Part shown: positions 34,521 to 42,359 of the stretch, in pieces | How the letters are laid out: every line of letters starts with the position of its first letter | Numbering within the stretch: position 1 is the stretch's first letter | Assembly: GCF_038561965.1 (NCBI RefSeq) | Contig: NZ_CP139348.1 | Span: forward strand, 1,116,001 to 1,180,000 | Length of the DNA: 64,000 bases | Direction: 5' to 3' | From: Stutzerimonas stutzeri | GTDB lineage: Bacteria > Pseudomonadota > Gammaproteobacteria > Pseudomonadales > Pseudomonadaceae | Translations under genes and position numbers: made by a program | Notes under the pieces: model-generated | Database searches by the model: none | What the model was told of the DNA's origin: nothing | What the model saw: the letters and a program-made list of their open reading frames with translations, nothing else

Positions 34521-34877
34521 GGAGTATCTCCTTATTGTTTTTCTTGTGGATACGTCGCTCGCGCACGTGCGGGCGACCCGGTCACGCTAGTGGCAGGTGG
34601 CCGTGCAGATAAGCCCTCGAAAGGGCGATTTCGCCTCAGCGGCCCGTTACCTCCTAAGACGTAATGGCCGCTTGCCTTCCGATTCATTGTCCTGGCTCAA
34701 GGGTTTTTGATGGCCAACTGATACCATCCGCCGCGCTTGCGCATCGGGAACGCCAAGTCGATCGCCCCGATGATCTGACTGGATGGCTGAACCGTTTGCT
34801 AGCGGCCGCCGGAACTGCCAGCTACATCACCAGCCCGCACGGAAATAGAATTTCCCAGCCAGGGAGCACAACAATAA
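34521..34877. other. Intergenic stretch between estA and a diguanylate cyclase gene
   Basis: About 357 bp between divergent genes, presumably holding both promoters. I see no convincing -35/-10 pair, no palindrome of known type and no supported small ORF. Confidence 0.45.
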
Positions 34878-36071
34878 ATGCCATCACTTCTCGACCTGCT
34901 GCGTAGCCGCTTGAGTTCACTACTGCCCAGCGAGCTAAAGCCCAGCGAGCTTCGCCATCTGCTCAGCCCGGGGCGCCATCCGCTGCTGCTGTGCCAGCGC
35001 CGCGCGACCTTGATCGTCAATCGCGTGCGCTTGTTCGCTTTCCTCTTCGCCGTGCTGACTCCGTTGTGGAGCCTGATCGATCTGATGGTGTTCGAACCTC
35101 AGCTCTGGGCGGCGCTGGCCGGGTTTCGGATGATGGCCTGCCTGGCGTTCACCTGCCTGCTGTTGTTCTATCGCCCCAGCGGCAACCTGTTGGATGCGTA
35201 CCGTGCGATCGCGATTTTGTTCGCCATCCCGACCCTCTTCTATATCGCTTCGCACACCTTGCTCGGCAGCTATCAGCTGGCGCAATTCTCCGCGGTGGTG
35301 GGTGCCGGCTATGCCTTCCTGCCGTTCGTGCTGATGGCAGGGCTGACCATCTTCCCGTTGACCCTGGTGGAGAATCTGGTGCTGTCCTGCCTGCTGCTGC
35401 TGGCGCAGGCGCTGACCGGTTACCTCAGCTGGGCGACGCTCAACTGGCCGTCGTTTGCCGGCGCGTTCTGGCTGCTGATCCTGATTGCCGGCGTCGCCAG
35501 CCTGGCCAGCATGAGCCAGCTGGCGTTCATGTTCGCGCTGGTGCGCCAGGCCATTCGGGATCCGCTCACCGGGATTTTCTCCCGCGGCAGTGGCGAAGAA
35601 ATCCTCCGCTTGCAGTGGGATGGCGCGCAGCGCAAGAACGGCGCTCTTGCCCTGGCATTTATTGATCTGGACCACTTCAAGGCAATCAACGACAACCATG
35701 GCCACGAAGCCGGTGATCAGGTGCTGCGTGAGGCGGCCCGACGCCTGGTAGCTAAGCTGCGTGCTTCCGATAGCCTGCTGCGCTGGGGCGGCGAGGAGTT
35801 TGTGCTGATCATGCCGGACACCGACATGCACCAGGCGCACCAGGCGCTCGAACGCATCGTCGGCAATGGGCTGGGCCAGCGGCCGGAAGGCACAGCGCTG
35901 ACGGCGAGCATCGGCCTGGCCGAGCGCCGTTGCGATCAGGTGACTGACTACCGCGACTTGCTGGAACTGGCGGACAAACGCATGTACTACGCCAAGACGA
36001 GCGGGCGCAATCGCCTCTGTGCGATGGATCTTGATGCCCTGGAGCAAGGAGTGCTCGCTCCGGGTGCATAG
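34878..36071 (+). CDS. Membrane diguanylate cyclase
   Basis: 397 residues. About six membrane helices between residues 47 and 222, a MASE-like integral sensor. The GGDEF domain begins 'RDPLTGIFSRGSGEE' (~227), with metal-binding 'FIDLDHFKAINDNHGHEAGD' and the active site GGEEF at 304-308. An RxxD inhibitory site (RASD, 295-298) stands five residues before it, so product feedback is expected. Synthesises c-di-GMP at the inner membrane; signal unknown. Convergent with pncB. Confidence 0.92.
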   Translation: MPSLLDLLRSRLSSLLPSELKPSELRHLLSPGRHPLLLCQRRATLIVNRVRLFAFLFAVLTPLWSLIDLMVFEPQLWAALAGFRMMACLAFTCLLLFYRPSGNLLDAYRAIAILFAIPTLFYIASHTLLGSYQLAQFSAVVGAGYAFLPFVLMAGLTIFPLTLVENLVLSCLLLLAQALTGYLSWATLNWPSFAGAFWLLILIAGVASLASMSQLAFMFALVRQAIRDPLTGIFSRGSGEEILRLQWDGAQRKNGALALAFIDLDHFKAINDNHGHEAGDQVLREAARRLVAKLRASDSLLRWGGEEFVLIMPDTDMHQAHQALERIVGNGLGQRPEGTALTASIGLAERRCDQVTDYRDLLELADKRMYYAKTSGRNRLCAMDLDALEQGVLAPGA

Positions 36072-36106
36072 CGCATCGGTCGGGCGTTCGATTCGCCGCT
36101 GTTCAG

Positions 36107-37309
36107 TCAGCTTTCTGCGACGTTGAATACATGCCGCAGATAGCTGACGAAGGCGGCATCGCGGCACATGGTCTTGCCTGGTGAATCCGACAGTTTCGCC
36201 ACCGGCTGGCCATTGCAGGCGGTCATCTTGATGACCATGTTGGTCGGCTCGACACCTGGAATGTCGCAGGTGAGGCCTGTACCGATGCCAAAGCTGGCCT
36301 GAGTGCGGCCGATCAGGGCACGGTGAATATCCAGCGCCTTGGCGAAGTTCAGGCCATCGGAAAAAATCAGCTGGCGGGTCCGCGGGTCGATGCCCAGACG
36401 CTGATAGTGCGCGATGGCCTTCTCGGCCCAGATCAGCGGGTCGCCCGAGTCATGGCGCAGGCCATCGAACAGCTTGGCAAAGTACAGATCGAAATCGCTT
36501 ACAAAGGCATCCATGTTGATGCAGTCGGTCAGCGCGATACCCAGCGCACCGCGGTACTCGCGTACCCAGCAATCGAGTGCCGCGACCTGACTGTCGATCA
36601 ACCGCGGGCCAAGTTGCTGATGCGCCATGATCCACTCGTGAGCCATGGTGCCCATCGGCTTCACGTGTTGTACCCGCGCCAAATGCACATTGCTGGTGCC
36701 GACGAAACGGCCCGGAAACCCGTGTTGCAGGCGTTCAACCACCATTGCCTGGACGGCATAGGAGAAGCGCCGGCGCGTGCCGAAGTCCGCCAGGGTGAAG
36801 CTCGCCAGCTCCTCGGCGCTGGCCTGGCCGCGCAACCAGTTCAACTTCTCATCCAGCCGCGCGCTTGCCTGCTCCATGGTTACCTGCGGGTAGCGCGACC
36901 GGTTGCGCACCTCGCTGACGATAGCCAGTAGCGGCACCTCGAAAAGGATCACGTGCAGCCATGGGCCGCGCAGGTGCATTACCAGTTCGCCGTCTTCGAT
37001 ACCGACGCGCAGGTAGCGCAGGTCGAAGCGAAACAGGCCCAGGAAACGGATGAAATCCGGCTGCATATAGGGGATGCGTTCGAGAAAGGCCAACTCTTCG
37101 GGTGTTATCTGCAGCTCGGCAAGTGCTTCGATCTGCTGGCGGATTTCATCGAGAAAAGGTGTCAGGTCCTCGCCGGAGCGGCTGCGAAACGCCCATTCGA
37201 CTTCTGCATTGGGATAATGATGCAGCACTGCCTGCATCATGGTCAGCTTGTAGAAATCGGTATCCAGCAGGCTCTGGATGATTCGCTCGGAAAAGGCGCT
37301 GCTGTTCAT
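36107..37309 (-). CDS. pncB: Nicotinate phosphoribosyltransferase
   Basis: 400 residues from MNSSAFSERIIQSLLDTDFYKLTMMQAVLHHYP; GGAG lies 8 bp upstream, so the extra 14 codons to 37351 are not used. Family blocks are 'DTDFYKLTM' (~15), 'FGTRRRFSYAVQ' (~180), 'GTSNVHLA' (~208), the phosphorylated-His region 'GTMAHEWIMAHQQLGPR' (~222) and 'FSDGLNFAKAL' (~318). Converts nicotinate and PRPP (with ATP) to nicotinate mononucleotide in NAD salvage. Cytoplasmic. Confidence 0.95.
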   Translation of the reverse strand: MNSSAFSERIIQSLLDTDFYKLTMMQAVLHHYPNAEVEWAFRSRSGEDLTPFLDEIRQQIEALAELQITPEELAFLERIPYMQPDFIRFLGLFRFDLRYLRVGIEDGELVMHLRGPWLHVILFEVPLLAIVSEVRNRSRYPQVTMEQASARLDEKLNWLRGQASAEELASFTLADFGTRRRFSYAVQAMVVERLQHGFPGRFVGTSNVHLARVQHVKPMGTMAHEWIMAHQQLGPRLIDSQVAALDCWVREYRGALGIALTDCINMDAFVSDFDLYFAKLFDGLRHDSGDPLIWAEKAIAHYQRLGIDPRTRQLIFSDGLNFAKALDIHRALIGRTQASFGIGTGLTCDIPGVEPTNMVIKMTACNGQPVAKLSDSPGKTMCRDAAFVSYLRHVFNVAES

Positions 37310-37611
37310 CGACTGCTCCAAGTTGGAAAGAGCGCATGATGATACCGACAAACGGCGTAGGGTACAGGCTGAATTCGTTGAGGATGAAGTAATATTGCTA
37401 ATGGCAAGCTGCGTTTTACAAGTGTCGTTACTTGGCTGGCAAGCGTTGCTGAGGGTGATTTTATTTATATATTATTTTGATATCTCGGTATCGCTATTAG
37501 GCGGCAGTTAATCGATAAGTAAAGGCTATTCCGATTAATGGGCGTTATAACCTTAAGGCAAAAAGAAGGGCAGGTGCCAATCGGCGCCTGCCCTTCTTAC
37601 GCCGTCAGCGT
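37310..37611. other. AT-rich intergenic stretch upstream of pncB
   Basis: About 300 bp; from 37400 to 37560 the base composition is far more AT-rich than its neighbours ('TTTTATTTATATATTATTTTGATATC'-like runs at 37440-37470). No ORF with a ribosome site. It should hold the pncB promoter and ends with the KGG-gene terminator hairpin. Confidence 0.5.
37563..37598. terminator. Terminator after the KGG stress protein gene
   Basis: Long inverted repeat AAGAAGGGCAGG...CCTGCCCTTCTT (12-bp perfect outer stem, further pairing inside), A-rich and T-rich flanks. Confidence 0.85.
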
Positions 37612-37782
37612 TTAGCTGCTGCGGCCACCGCCGTGGCTGTTCTGGCCACCCTTGCGGCCAGCCTCGGAGGCCTTTTCACGGTCGTTGGCGAAGTTTCCGC
37701 CGCTGTTGTGGCCGCCTTTGCGGCCAGCTTCTGATGCTTTCTCTTTATCGTTGGCGAAGTTGCCAGGATTGTTATTTGCCAT
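37612..37782 (-). CDS. Small KGG-repeat stress-induced protein
   Basis: 56 residues, hydrophilic, Gly/Asn/Lys-rich. It is built of two tandem copies of one unit: NFANDKEKASEAGRKGGHN (about 8-26) and NFANDREKASEAGRKGGQN (about 30-48). Matches the KGG/con-10 family of desiccation, general-stress or conidiation-type proteins; presumably disordered and cytoplasmic. GGAG ribosome site 10 bp upstream of ATG. Monocistronic with its own terminator. Confidence 0.85.
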   Translation of the reverse strand: MANNNPGNFANDKEKASEAGRKGGHNSGGNFANDREKASEAGRKGGQNSHGGGRSS

Positions 37783-38012
37783 GTCTTTTTCTCCTCAATG
37801 GATAGAGACTTTCACAAAAGGGCTGAAGAAGAGATCAACAGCCTTCACAGTGTCAGAGGCAGTCCGGCGATAGGAGTTTCGAAGAATTAAAATGTGTAGA
37901 CGAATGGTTTCCCCTATGTCGAGTAGGACTATGGCGGAGTGAAATTACAGGCGAAGCGGCAAGTTGAGCTGGCCTAAGTTATGAGTTGCCGAAAGAGCGC
38001 ATCTGGTTACCG

Positions 38013-38246
38013 TCAGGCGGCAAGTTTTTCGCGTCTTTCGGCAAGAAGGCGCATGACGTAGCCGATCTTCAATGCCGTAGGGCCGAGGATAACCAGCGCA
38101 TGGGCGGCGACGATGCTGCCCATCGCCAGGTATTGGTCGAACAGGTAAGCGCCGCTGATGCCTGACAGCAGAAGCAGCGTGCCAGCGATCATCAAGGCAT
38201 TGGCAGCGCTCATCAGACGATGCGGCGCGGACGTTTGATAAAGCAT
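38013..38246 (-). CDS. Small two-helix membrane protein in the flavohemoglobin operon (PpyR-like?)
   Basis: 77 residues, start MLYQTSAPHRLMSAANALMIAGTLLLLSGISGAYLFDQ with AAGGAG upstream. Two membrane helices (about 14-36 and 43-66) and a basic C-terminus ('MRLLAERREKLAA'). It follows the flavohemoglobin gene by 51 bp on the same strand. In P. aeruginosa the fhp gene is likewise followed by a small membrane protein, PpyR (PA2663), so it may be its counterpart; I infer this from position and size, not from alignment. Confidence 0.7.
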   Translation of the reverse strand: MLYQTSAPHRLMSAANALMIAGTLLLLSGISGAYLFDQYLAMGSIVAAHALVILGPTALKIGYVMRLLAERREKLAA

Positions 38247-38297
38247 GGCTGAGTCTCCTTCGAGAAGAGGCTCGCCGTGAGCGAGCCTCCGAATGGA

Positions 38298-39476
38298 TCA
38301 ATCGAGCGCGGAAGCGGGGCCGAAGAACTCGTAGCGAGTCTGCTGCTCTGGCACGCCGAGCGATTTCAGCTGACGGCGAACTGCAGCCATGAACGGCTTC
38401 GGCCCGAGAAAGTAGGCATCGACATCGCGGTCGGCGGGCAGCCATTCGGCGAGTTGATGCTCGCTGAGTCGGCCGACGGCATCCGGCACGGGCGTTGCGT
38501 CGGAGTGTTCCTCGTAGCAGTAGAAGCGCTTGAGCTGCGCGTGGCGCTCGGCAAGTGCATCCACGCTATGGCGGAAAGCGTGTACCTCGGCATTGCGGGC
38601 GCAGTGGATGAAATGCACCGGTCGTGCGCTGGCCAGTGCCTGTTCCAGCATTGCCAGGGTTGGCGTAATACCCACGCCGCCGCTGATCAGCACCAAGGGC
38701 TTGTCACCGGGTTGCAAGGTGAACTCGCCCGCCGGTGCGAACAGTTCCAGTAGTGCGTCCTCAGGCATGCCATGCAAAGCGTTGGACACCACGCCGCCGG
38801 GCTCGCGCTTGACGCTAATGCGGTATTCGCGGCCATTGCCGGCGGCGGACAGCGAATAGTTGCGCCGCACGTCCTTGCCGTCGATCTCCAGGCGCAGGCC
38901 GATGTACTGGCCGGGCAGAAACTCCATCACTGGCTCGCCATCGTCTGGTTGCAGATGGAATGAGGTGATCTCGTCGCTCTCGACGACTTTGCGAGCGATG
39001 CGAAAACGCCGCGCGCCACGCCAGCCGCCAACGGCCTCGGCCTTGGATTGATAGAGTTCTTCTTCCTGGCCGATGAGGATGTCAGCCAGCTGCCGATAGG
39101 CAGCACCCCAGGCATCGATCACCGCATCGGTGGCGACTTCCGCGCCCAGCACTTCGCGAATGGCACGCAGCAGGCAGGAGCCCACCAGCGGGTAATGCTC
39201 GGGCAGGACCTGCAAGGCGACGTGTTTGTTGATGATCTGTGCGACCAGTGGGCCGAGCGCTTCGAGGCGGTCGATATGTTTGGCGTACATCAATACGCCG
39301 TTGGCCAGGGCACGTGGCTGCTCGCCGCTGGCCTGGTGGGCTTGGTTGAATAGCGGCTGCACCTCGGGATGTTCGGTGAGCAGCAGCTGGTAGAAATGAG
39401 TGGTCAGCGCCTCGCCGCCGCTCTCCAGCAGCGGTACGGTGGCCTTGATAAGGGTGATCTGTTCAGCACAAAGCAT
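38298..39476 (-). CDS. hmp: Flavohemoglobin (nitric oxide dioxygenase)
   Basis: 392 residues, standard length. Globin domain (about 1-138) with 'HFYQLLLTEHPEVQPLFN' and proximal-His region 'IINKHVALQVLPEHYPLVGSCLLRAI' (~80-105). FAD domain with 'RNYSLSAAG' (~205). NAD domain with 'PLVLISGGVGITPTLAMLEQ' (~268) and C-terminal 'YEFFGPASALD'. Oxidises NO to nitrate using O2 and NADH, protecting a denitrifying or NO-exposed cell. AGAGGAG ribosome site. An ANR/DNR-type box lies about 95-108 bp upstream; no norR/fhpR gene is adjacent. Confidence 0.96.
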   Translation of the reverse strand: MLCAEQITLIKATVPLLESGGEALTTHFYQLLLTEHPEVQPLFNQAHQASGEQPRALANGVLMYAKHIDRLEALGPLVAQIINKHVALQVLPEHYPLVGSCLLRAIREVLGAEVATDAVIDAWGAAYRQLADILIGQEEELYQSKAEAVGGWRGARRFRIARKVVESDEITSFHLQPDDGEPVMEFLPGQYIGLRLEIDGKDVRRNYSLSAAGNGREYRISVKREPGGVVSNALHGMPEDALLELFAPAGEFTLQPGDKPLVLISGGVGITPTLAMLEQALASARPVHFIHCARNAEVHAFRHSVDALAERHAQLKRFYCYEEHSDATPVPDAVGRLSEHQLAEWLPADRDVDAYFLGPKPFMAAVRRQLKSLGVPEQQTRYEFFGPASALD

Positions 39477-39570
39477 TGTTGACTCCTCTGATGGGAATGG
39501 CGTCCTGTGATCGCCGCGCGATCACGAAACGTTCTGCCAGAGGTCTTTCAACAATCGTTCCAGCTTGGAA

Positions 39571-39584
39571 TTGACTTGAATCAA
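39571..39584 (-). promoter_or_regulatory. ANR/DNR (FNR-type) box upstream of hmp
   Basis: TTGAC-TTGA-ATCAA, one mismatch from TTGAT-N4-ATCAA, in the gap between hmp (minus) and the DUF2188 gene (plus). Its centre is about 100 bp from the hmp start codon. Suggests control by low oxygen or NO through ANR/DNR; the orientation of action could be to either side. Confidence 0.55.
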
Positions 39585-39740
39585 GGTTTGCAGCGGACCC
39601 AGTGTAGAAACAACCCTGATTATTACGGTTCGATCGACCCTATAAGGTCTTTTCAACCCTGCCCGGTAATGGCGAACCTCGGACGCTGGCGGCTTTCTTA
39701 ACCAGGTAACCCAATACAAACCACCAGTTGGAGATACGCC

Positions 39741-39965
39741 ATGGAGATTTATCACATCACGTTCGAGGACGACCGTTGGGTGCTACGCGAAGAAGGCGAT
39801 CAACGCGCACTGCTCGAAGCCGGGAACAGACAGGACATCCTCGATGAAACCCGCGATTACATGAAACTGCGTACCGCGCTGGTCAACGTGCATGGCAGCG
39901 ACGGCAACGTCGAAGAAGAGCACCGCTACCCGCAGGAACAGGACCCGCTGGCGACTGGCGGCTAA
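39741..39965 (+). CDS. DUF2188-like small protein
   Basis: 74 residues, acidic. Start MEIYHITFEDDRWVLREEGDQRALLEAG, then a helix ('RQDILDETRDYMKL') and 'ALVNVHGSDGNVEEEHRYPQEQDP', which matches the DUF2188 pattern (aromatic strand, W.., helix, 'hg.DG.i.e...Y..DP'). Cytoplasmic, function unknown. Divergent from hmp; 2 bp from the stop of the convergent urea transporter. Confidence 0.8.
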   Translation: MEIYHITFEDDRWVLREEGDQRALLEAGNRQDILDETRDYMKLRTALVNVHGSDGNVEEEHRYPQEQDPLATGG

Positions 39966-39967
39966 AG

Positions 39968-40855
39968 CTAGCCGCTGTGGCTGCGGCGCGGCGGTCGAAT
40001 CAGCAGGCCCAGCCAGGTGGCCAGCAGAAAGGGCAGGGTCAGGGTCGGCAGCCCTAGACCCTGAAGGATCAACCAGAACGCGATGGCGGCGAGCATGCCC
40101 AGTACCGGCAAGCTCCAGCCGCTCCGCCATTGGGCGAGCGCCAAGGCCGCCAGGGCCGGGTTGAAGCCGGCCAGCCCGTCGGGCCAGGGGGCGCCGAGCA
40201 AGGTGGCAATCGCCAGGCCTAGCGCCGAGCCAGCCAGCAGCCAGAGTGCATCACGCCAGTTCGCCACGGCGACCGCTGTCACCAGGCAGGCCGCCGCAAG
40301 CCGATCATCGATAAAGACCACCTGACCGATGCCCAGCAGCCAGGCACCGAACAGCGCGCTGGCGTCCGGCTGCAGCCTGCTGGCCAGGAACGCAGGCGCA
40401 GGGGCAGTCGCCAACAGCGTGACGAATCCGATCAGGACGAATGGAAAGGTGAACCCCGGCAGCCCGCCGTGATGACGCAGCCGGTTGAGCAGCCACGCCT
40501 GCAGCGGACAGCTGGCTAGCGAGGCCGCCGCTATTGTCGCCAGGCTCACCGGCGTAAGACCGAGTAGATGGACCAGCAGCGCGCCGAGCAGGGCGGGGTT
40601 GTAGCCGTACAGACCGTCTTCGTGATCGCCCGCCGGGTAGCCCAGCCAGACGGCGCCGGCATGGGCCATCAGAACGCCGAACAGGGCGCCAGCGAGCAGC
40701 GCCGGGTTGGCCAGGGCCAGTGCGAGGATGACCAGCGCGCCACAGCCGGCATGGCGCTGGAGGAAAATCTGGGCAAAGGCATGGAGCACGGCGCGAAGTG
40801 CAACGGGAGCACGCATCGGCGAAATCCGGGCGAACGCAAGGGCGCCGGCCCGCAT
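39968..40855 (-). CDS. Urea transporter (UT family)
   Basis: 295 residues, about ten membrane segments in two homologous halves. Signatures: 'GLYGYNPALLGALLVHL' (~85) and 'LAGFNPALAALALAQW' (~225), plus the paired pore motifs 'LPGFTFPFVLIGF' (~130) and 'LPTLTLPFLLATWLG' (~270), both LPxxTxPF, the urea-channel signature. Carries urea across the inner membrane by a channel-like mechanism. The start is uncertain: ATG at 40816 (MRAPVAL) has a slightly better upstream sequence. Co-directional with pyk. Confidence 0.85.
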   Translation of the reverse strand: MRAGALAFARISPMRAPVALRAVLHAFAQIFLQRHAGCGALVILALALANPALLAGALFGVLMAHAGAVWLGYPAGDHEDGLYGYNPALLGALLVHLLGLTPVSLATIAAASLASCPLQAWLLNRLRHHGGLPGFTFPFVLIGFVTLLATAPAPAFLASRLQPDASALFGAWLLGIGQVVFIDDRLAAACLVTAVAVANWRDALWLLAGSALGLAIATLLGAPWPDGLAGFNPALAALALAQWRSGWSLPVLGMLAAIAFWLILQGLGLPTLTLPFLLATWLGLLIRPPRRSHSG

Positions 40856-40911
40856 GGGGCCGGCGGCAGAGGTGGTATCGGTTGGCTTGGCCAGGCAGAC
40901 GCCCGGCCTGG

Positions 40912-42327
40912 TCAGCTCAGGACTTCGATGCGCAGCGTGTTGGTAGTGCCCGGCTGGCCGAGGGGAACGCCGGCGGTGATCAGCACCGTGTCGCCGCTAT
41001 CCGCCATGCCCTGTGCACGCGCTAGTTCCAGGGCGTGACTGCTGACCTGTTCCATGTCGCGCATCGGTGCATCCACTACCGAGTACACGCCCCAGGCCAC
41101 GGTGAGCTTACGCGCGGTGGCGACGCTCGGCGTCAGGCTTAGGATCGGCGTGGCCGGGCGCTCGCGCGAGGCGCGCAGGCTCGACCGTCCTGACTCGGTG
41201 TAGTTGACTAGCACTGCCACCGGCAGGATGCCGCTGATACGGCGGATGGCGCAGCTGATGGCATCCGGCAGGGTGGCCTCTGCGTTCGGTCGGTGTACAT
41301 CGAGCTGAGCCTGGAAATCCGGGCCGCTTTCCACCTGGCGAATGATCTTGCTCATCATGCTCACCGCTTCCAGCGGGTAGTCGCCGGAAGCGGTTTCCGC
41401 GGAGAGCATCACCGCGTCCGCGCCCTCGGCAACCGCATTGGCCACGTCGGTGACCTCGGCGCGAGTCGGCGCCGGGGCGAAGCGCATGGACTCGAGCATC
41501 TGCGTGGCCACTACGACCGGTCGACCCAGCTGACGGCAGATGCGCACGATGTTCTTCTGGATACGCGGCACGTTCTCGGCCGGCACTTCCACGCCCAGGT
41601 CGCCGCGCGCCACCATGATTGCGTCGGACAGGCGTGCGATCTCGCGCAGATGCTGCACAGCCGACGGCTTCTCGATCTTGGCCATCAGGAAGGCGCGATC
41701 ACCGATCAGCTTGCGCGCCTCATGAATATCCTGCGGGCGCTGGACGAAGGACAGTGCGACCCAATCGAAACCCAGCTGCAGGCCGAACGTCAGGTCGCGG
41801 CGATCCTTGTCCGTCAGCGGGCTCAGCTCCAGTACTGCTTCCGGGACATTGACGCCCTTGCGGTCGGACAACTCGCCGCCGGCCACCACGCGGGTGTCGA
41901 TTGCATCGCCGTGGCGCCCGGTGACGGTAAGGCGCAAGCGGCCATCGTCAATCAGCAACTGCATGCCGGGTTCCAGCGCGGCGATGATTTCCGGATGCGG
42001 CAGGTTGACCCGCTGGCTGTCGCCCGGCGTCGGATCCAGATCCAGGCGGAAGGCCTGGTCGCGTTCCAGTCGCACCTTGCCTTCGGCGAAGCGGCCCACC
42101 CTGAGCTTGGGCCCTTGCAGGTCCATGAGGATGCCGATCGGCTGGTTCAGCTCACGCTCCACCTCGCGAATCCAGGCGAAGCGCTCGGCATGGTCGGCGT
42201 GCTCGCCATGGCTGAAGTTCAGGCGGAACAGGTTGACCCCGGCTCCGACCAGTGCGCGCACATCGTCGATGCTGCGGGTGGTGGGGCCTAGGGTGGCAAG
42301 TATCTTGACCTTCTTGTCGGCTTTCAT
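40912..42327 (-). CDS. pyk: Pyruvate kinase
   Basis: 471 residues. MKADKKVKILATLGPTTRSIDDVRALVGAGVNLFRLNFSHGEHADH (PK N-terminal block), 'GILMDLQGPKLRVG', the metal/active-site stretch 'AKIEKPSAVQHLREIARLSDAIMVARGDLGVEVPAENVP' (~215-255) and 'VVATQMLESM' (~272). PEP plus ADP to pyruvate. As last step of the gcl-hyi-glxR-ttuD-pyk run, it converts the 2-phosphoglycerate-derived PEP onward; the cluster position marks it as the glyoxylate-linked isozyme. Confidence 0.97.
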   Translation of the reverse strand: MKADKKVKILATLGPTTRSIDDVRALVGAGVNLFRLNFSHGEHADHAERFAWIREVERELNQPIGILMDLQGPKLRVGRFAEGKVRLERDQAFRLDLDPTPGDSQRVNLPHPEIIAALEPGMQLLIDDGRLRLTVTGRHGDAIDTRVVAGGELSDRKGVNVPEAVLELSPLTDKDRRDLTFGLQLGFDWVALSFVQRPQDIHEARKLIGDRAFLMAKIEKPSAVQHLREIARLSDAIMVARGDLGVEVPAENVPRIQKNIVRICRQLGRPVVVATQMLESMRFAPAPTRAEVTDVANAVAEGADAVMLSAETASGDYPLEAVSMMSKIIRQVESGPDFQAQLDVHRPNAEATLPDAISCAIRRISGILPVAVLVNYTESGRSSLRASRERPATPILSLTPSVATARKLTVAWGVYSVVDAPMRDMEQVSSHALELARAQGMADSGDTVLITAGVPLGQPGTTNTLRIEVLS

Positions 42328-42359
42328 GGCGGGCTCGCTGGCAGGTGAGCGTCCTCGGT

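Noticed and set aside
34935..36167. 410-codon open frame antisense to the diguanylate cyclase
   Set aside because: Shadow of the GGDEF gene; Gln/Arg-rich translation with no domain.
39520..39540. Sigma-54-like TGGCA element before hmp
   Set aside because: The GG is present but the obligatory GC ten bases later reads CG, so it is unlikely to be a sigma-54 promoter.
39600..39640. Two GT-N7-AC sequences (NorR-type half sites) upstream of hmp
   Set aside because: The motif is so short that one or two are expected by chance in 260 bp; the spacing is not that of known triple NorR sites.
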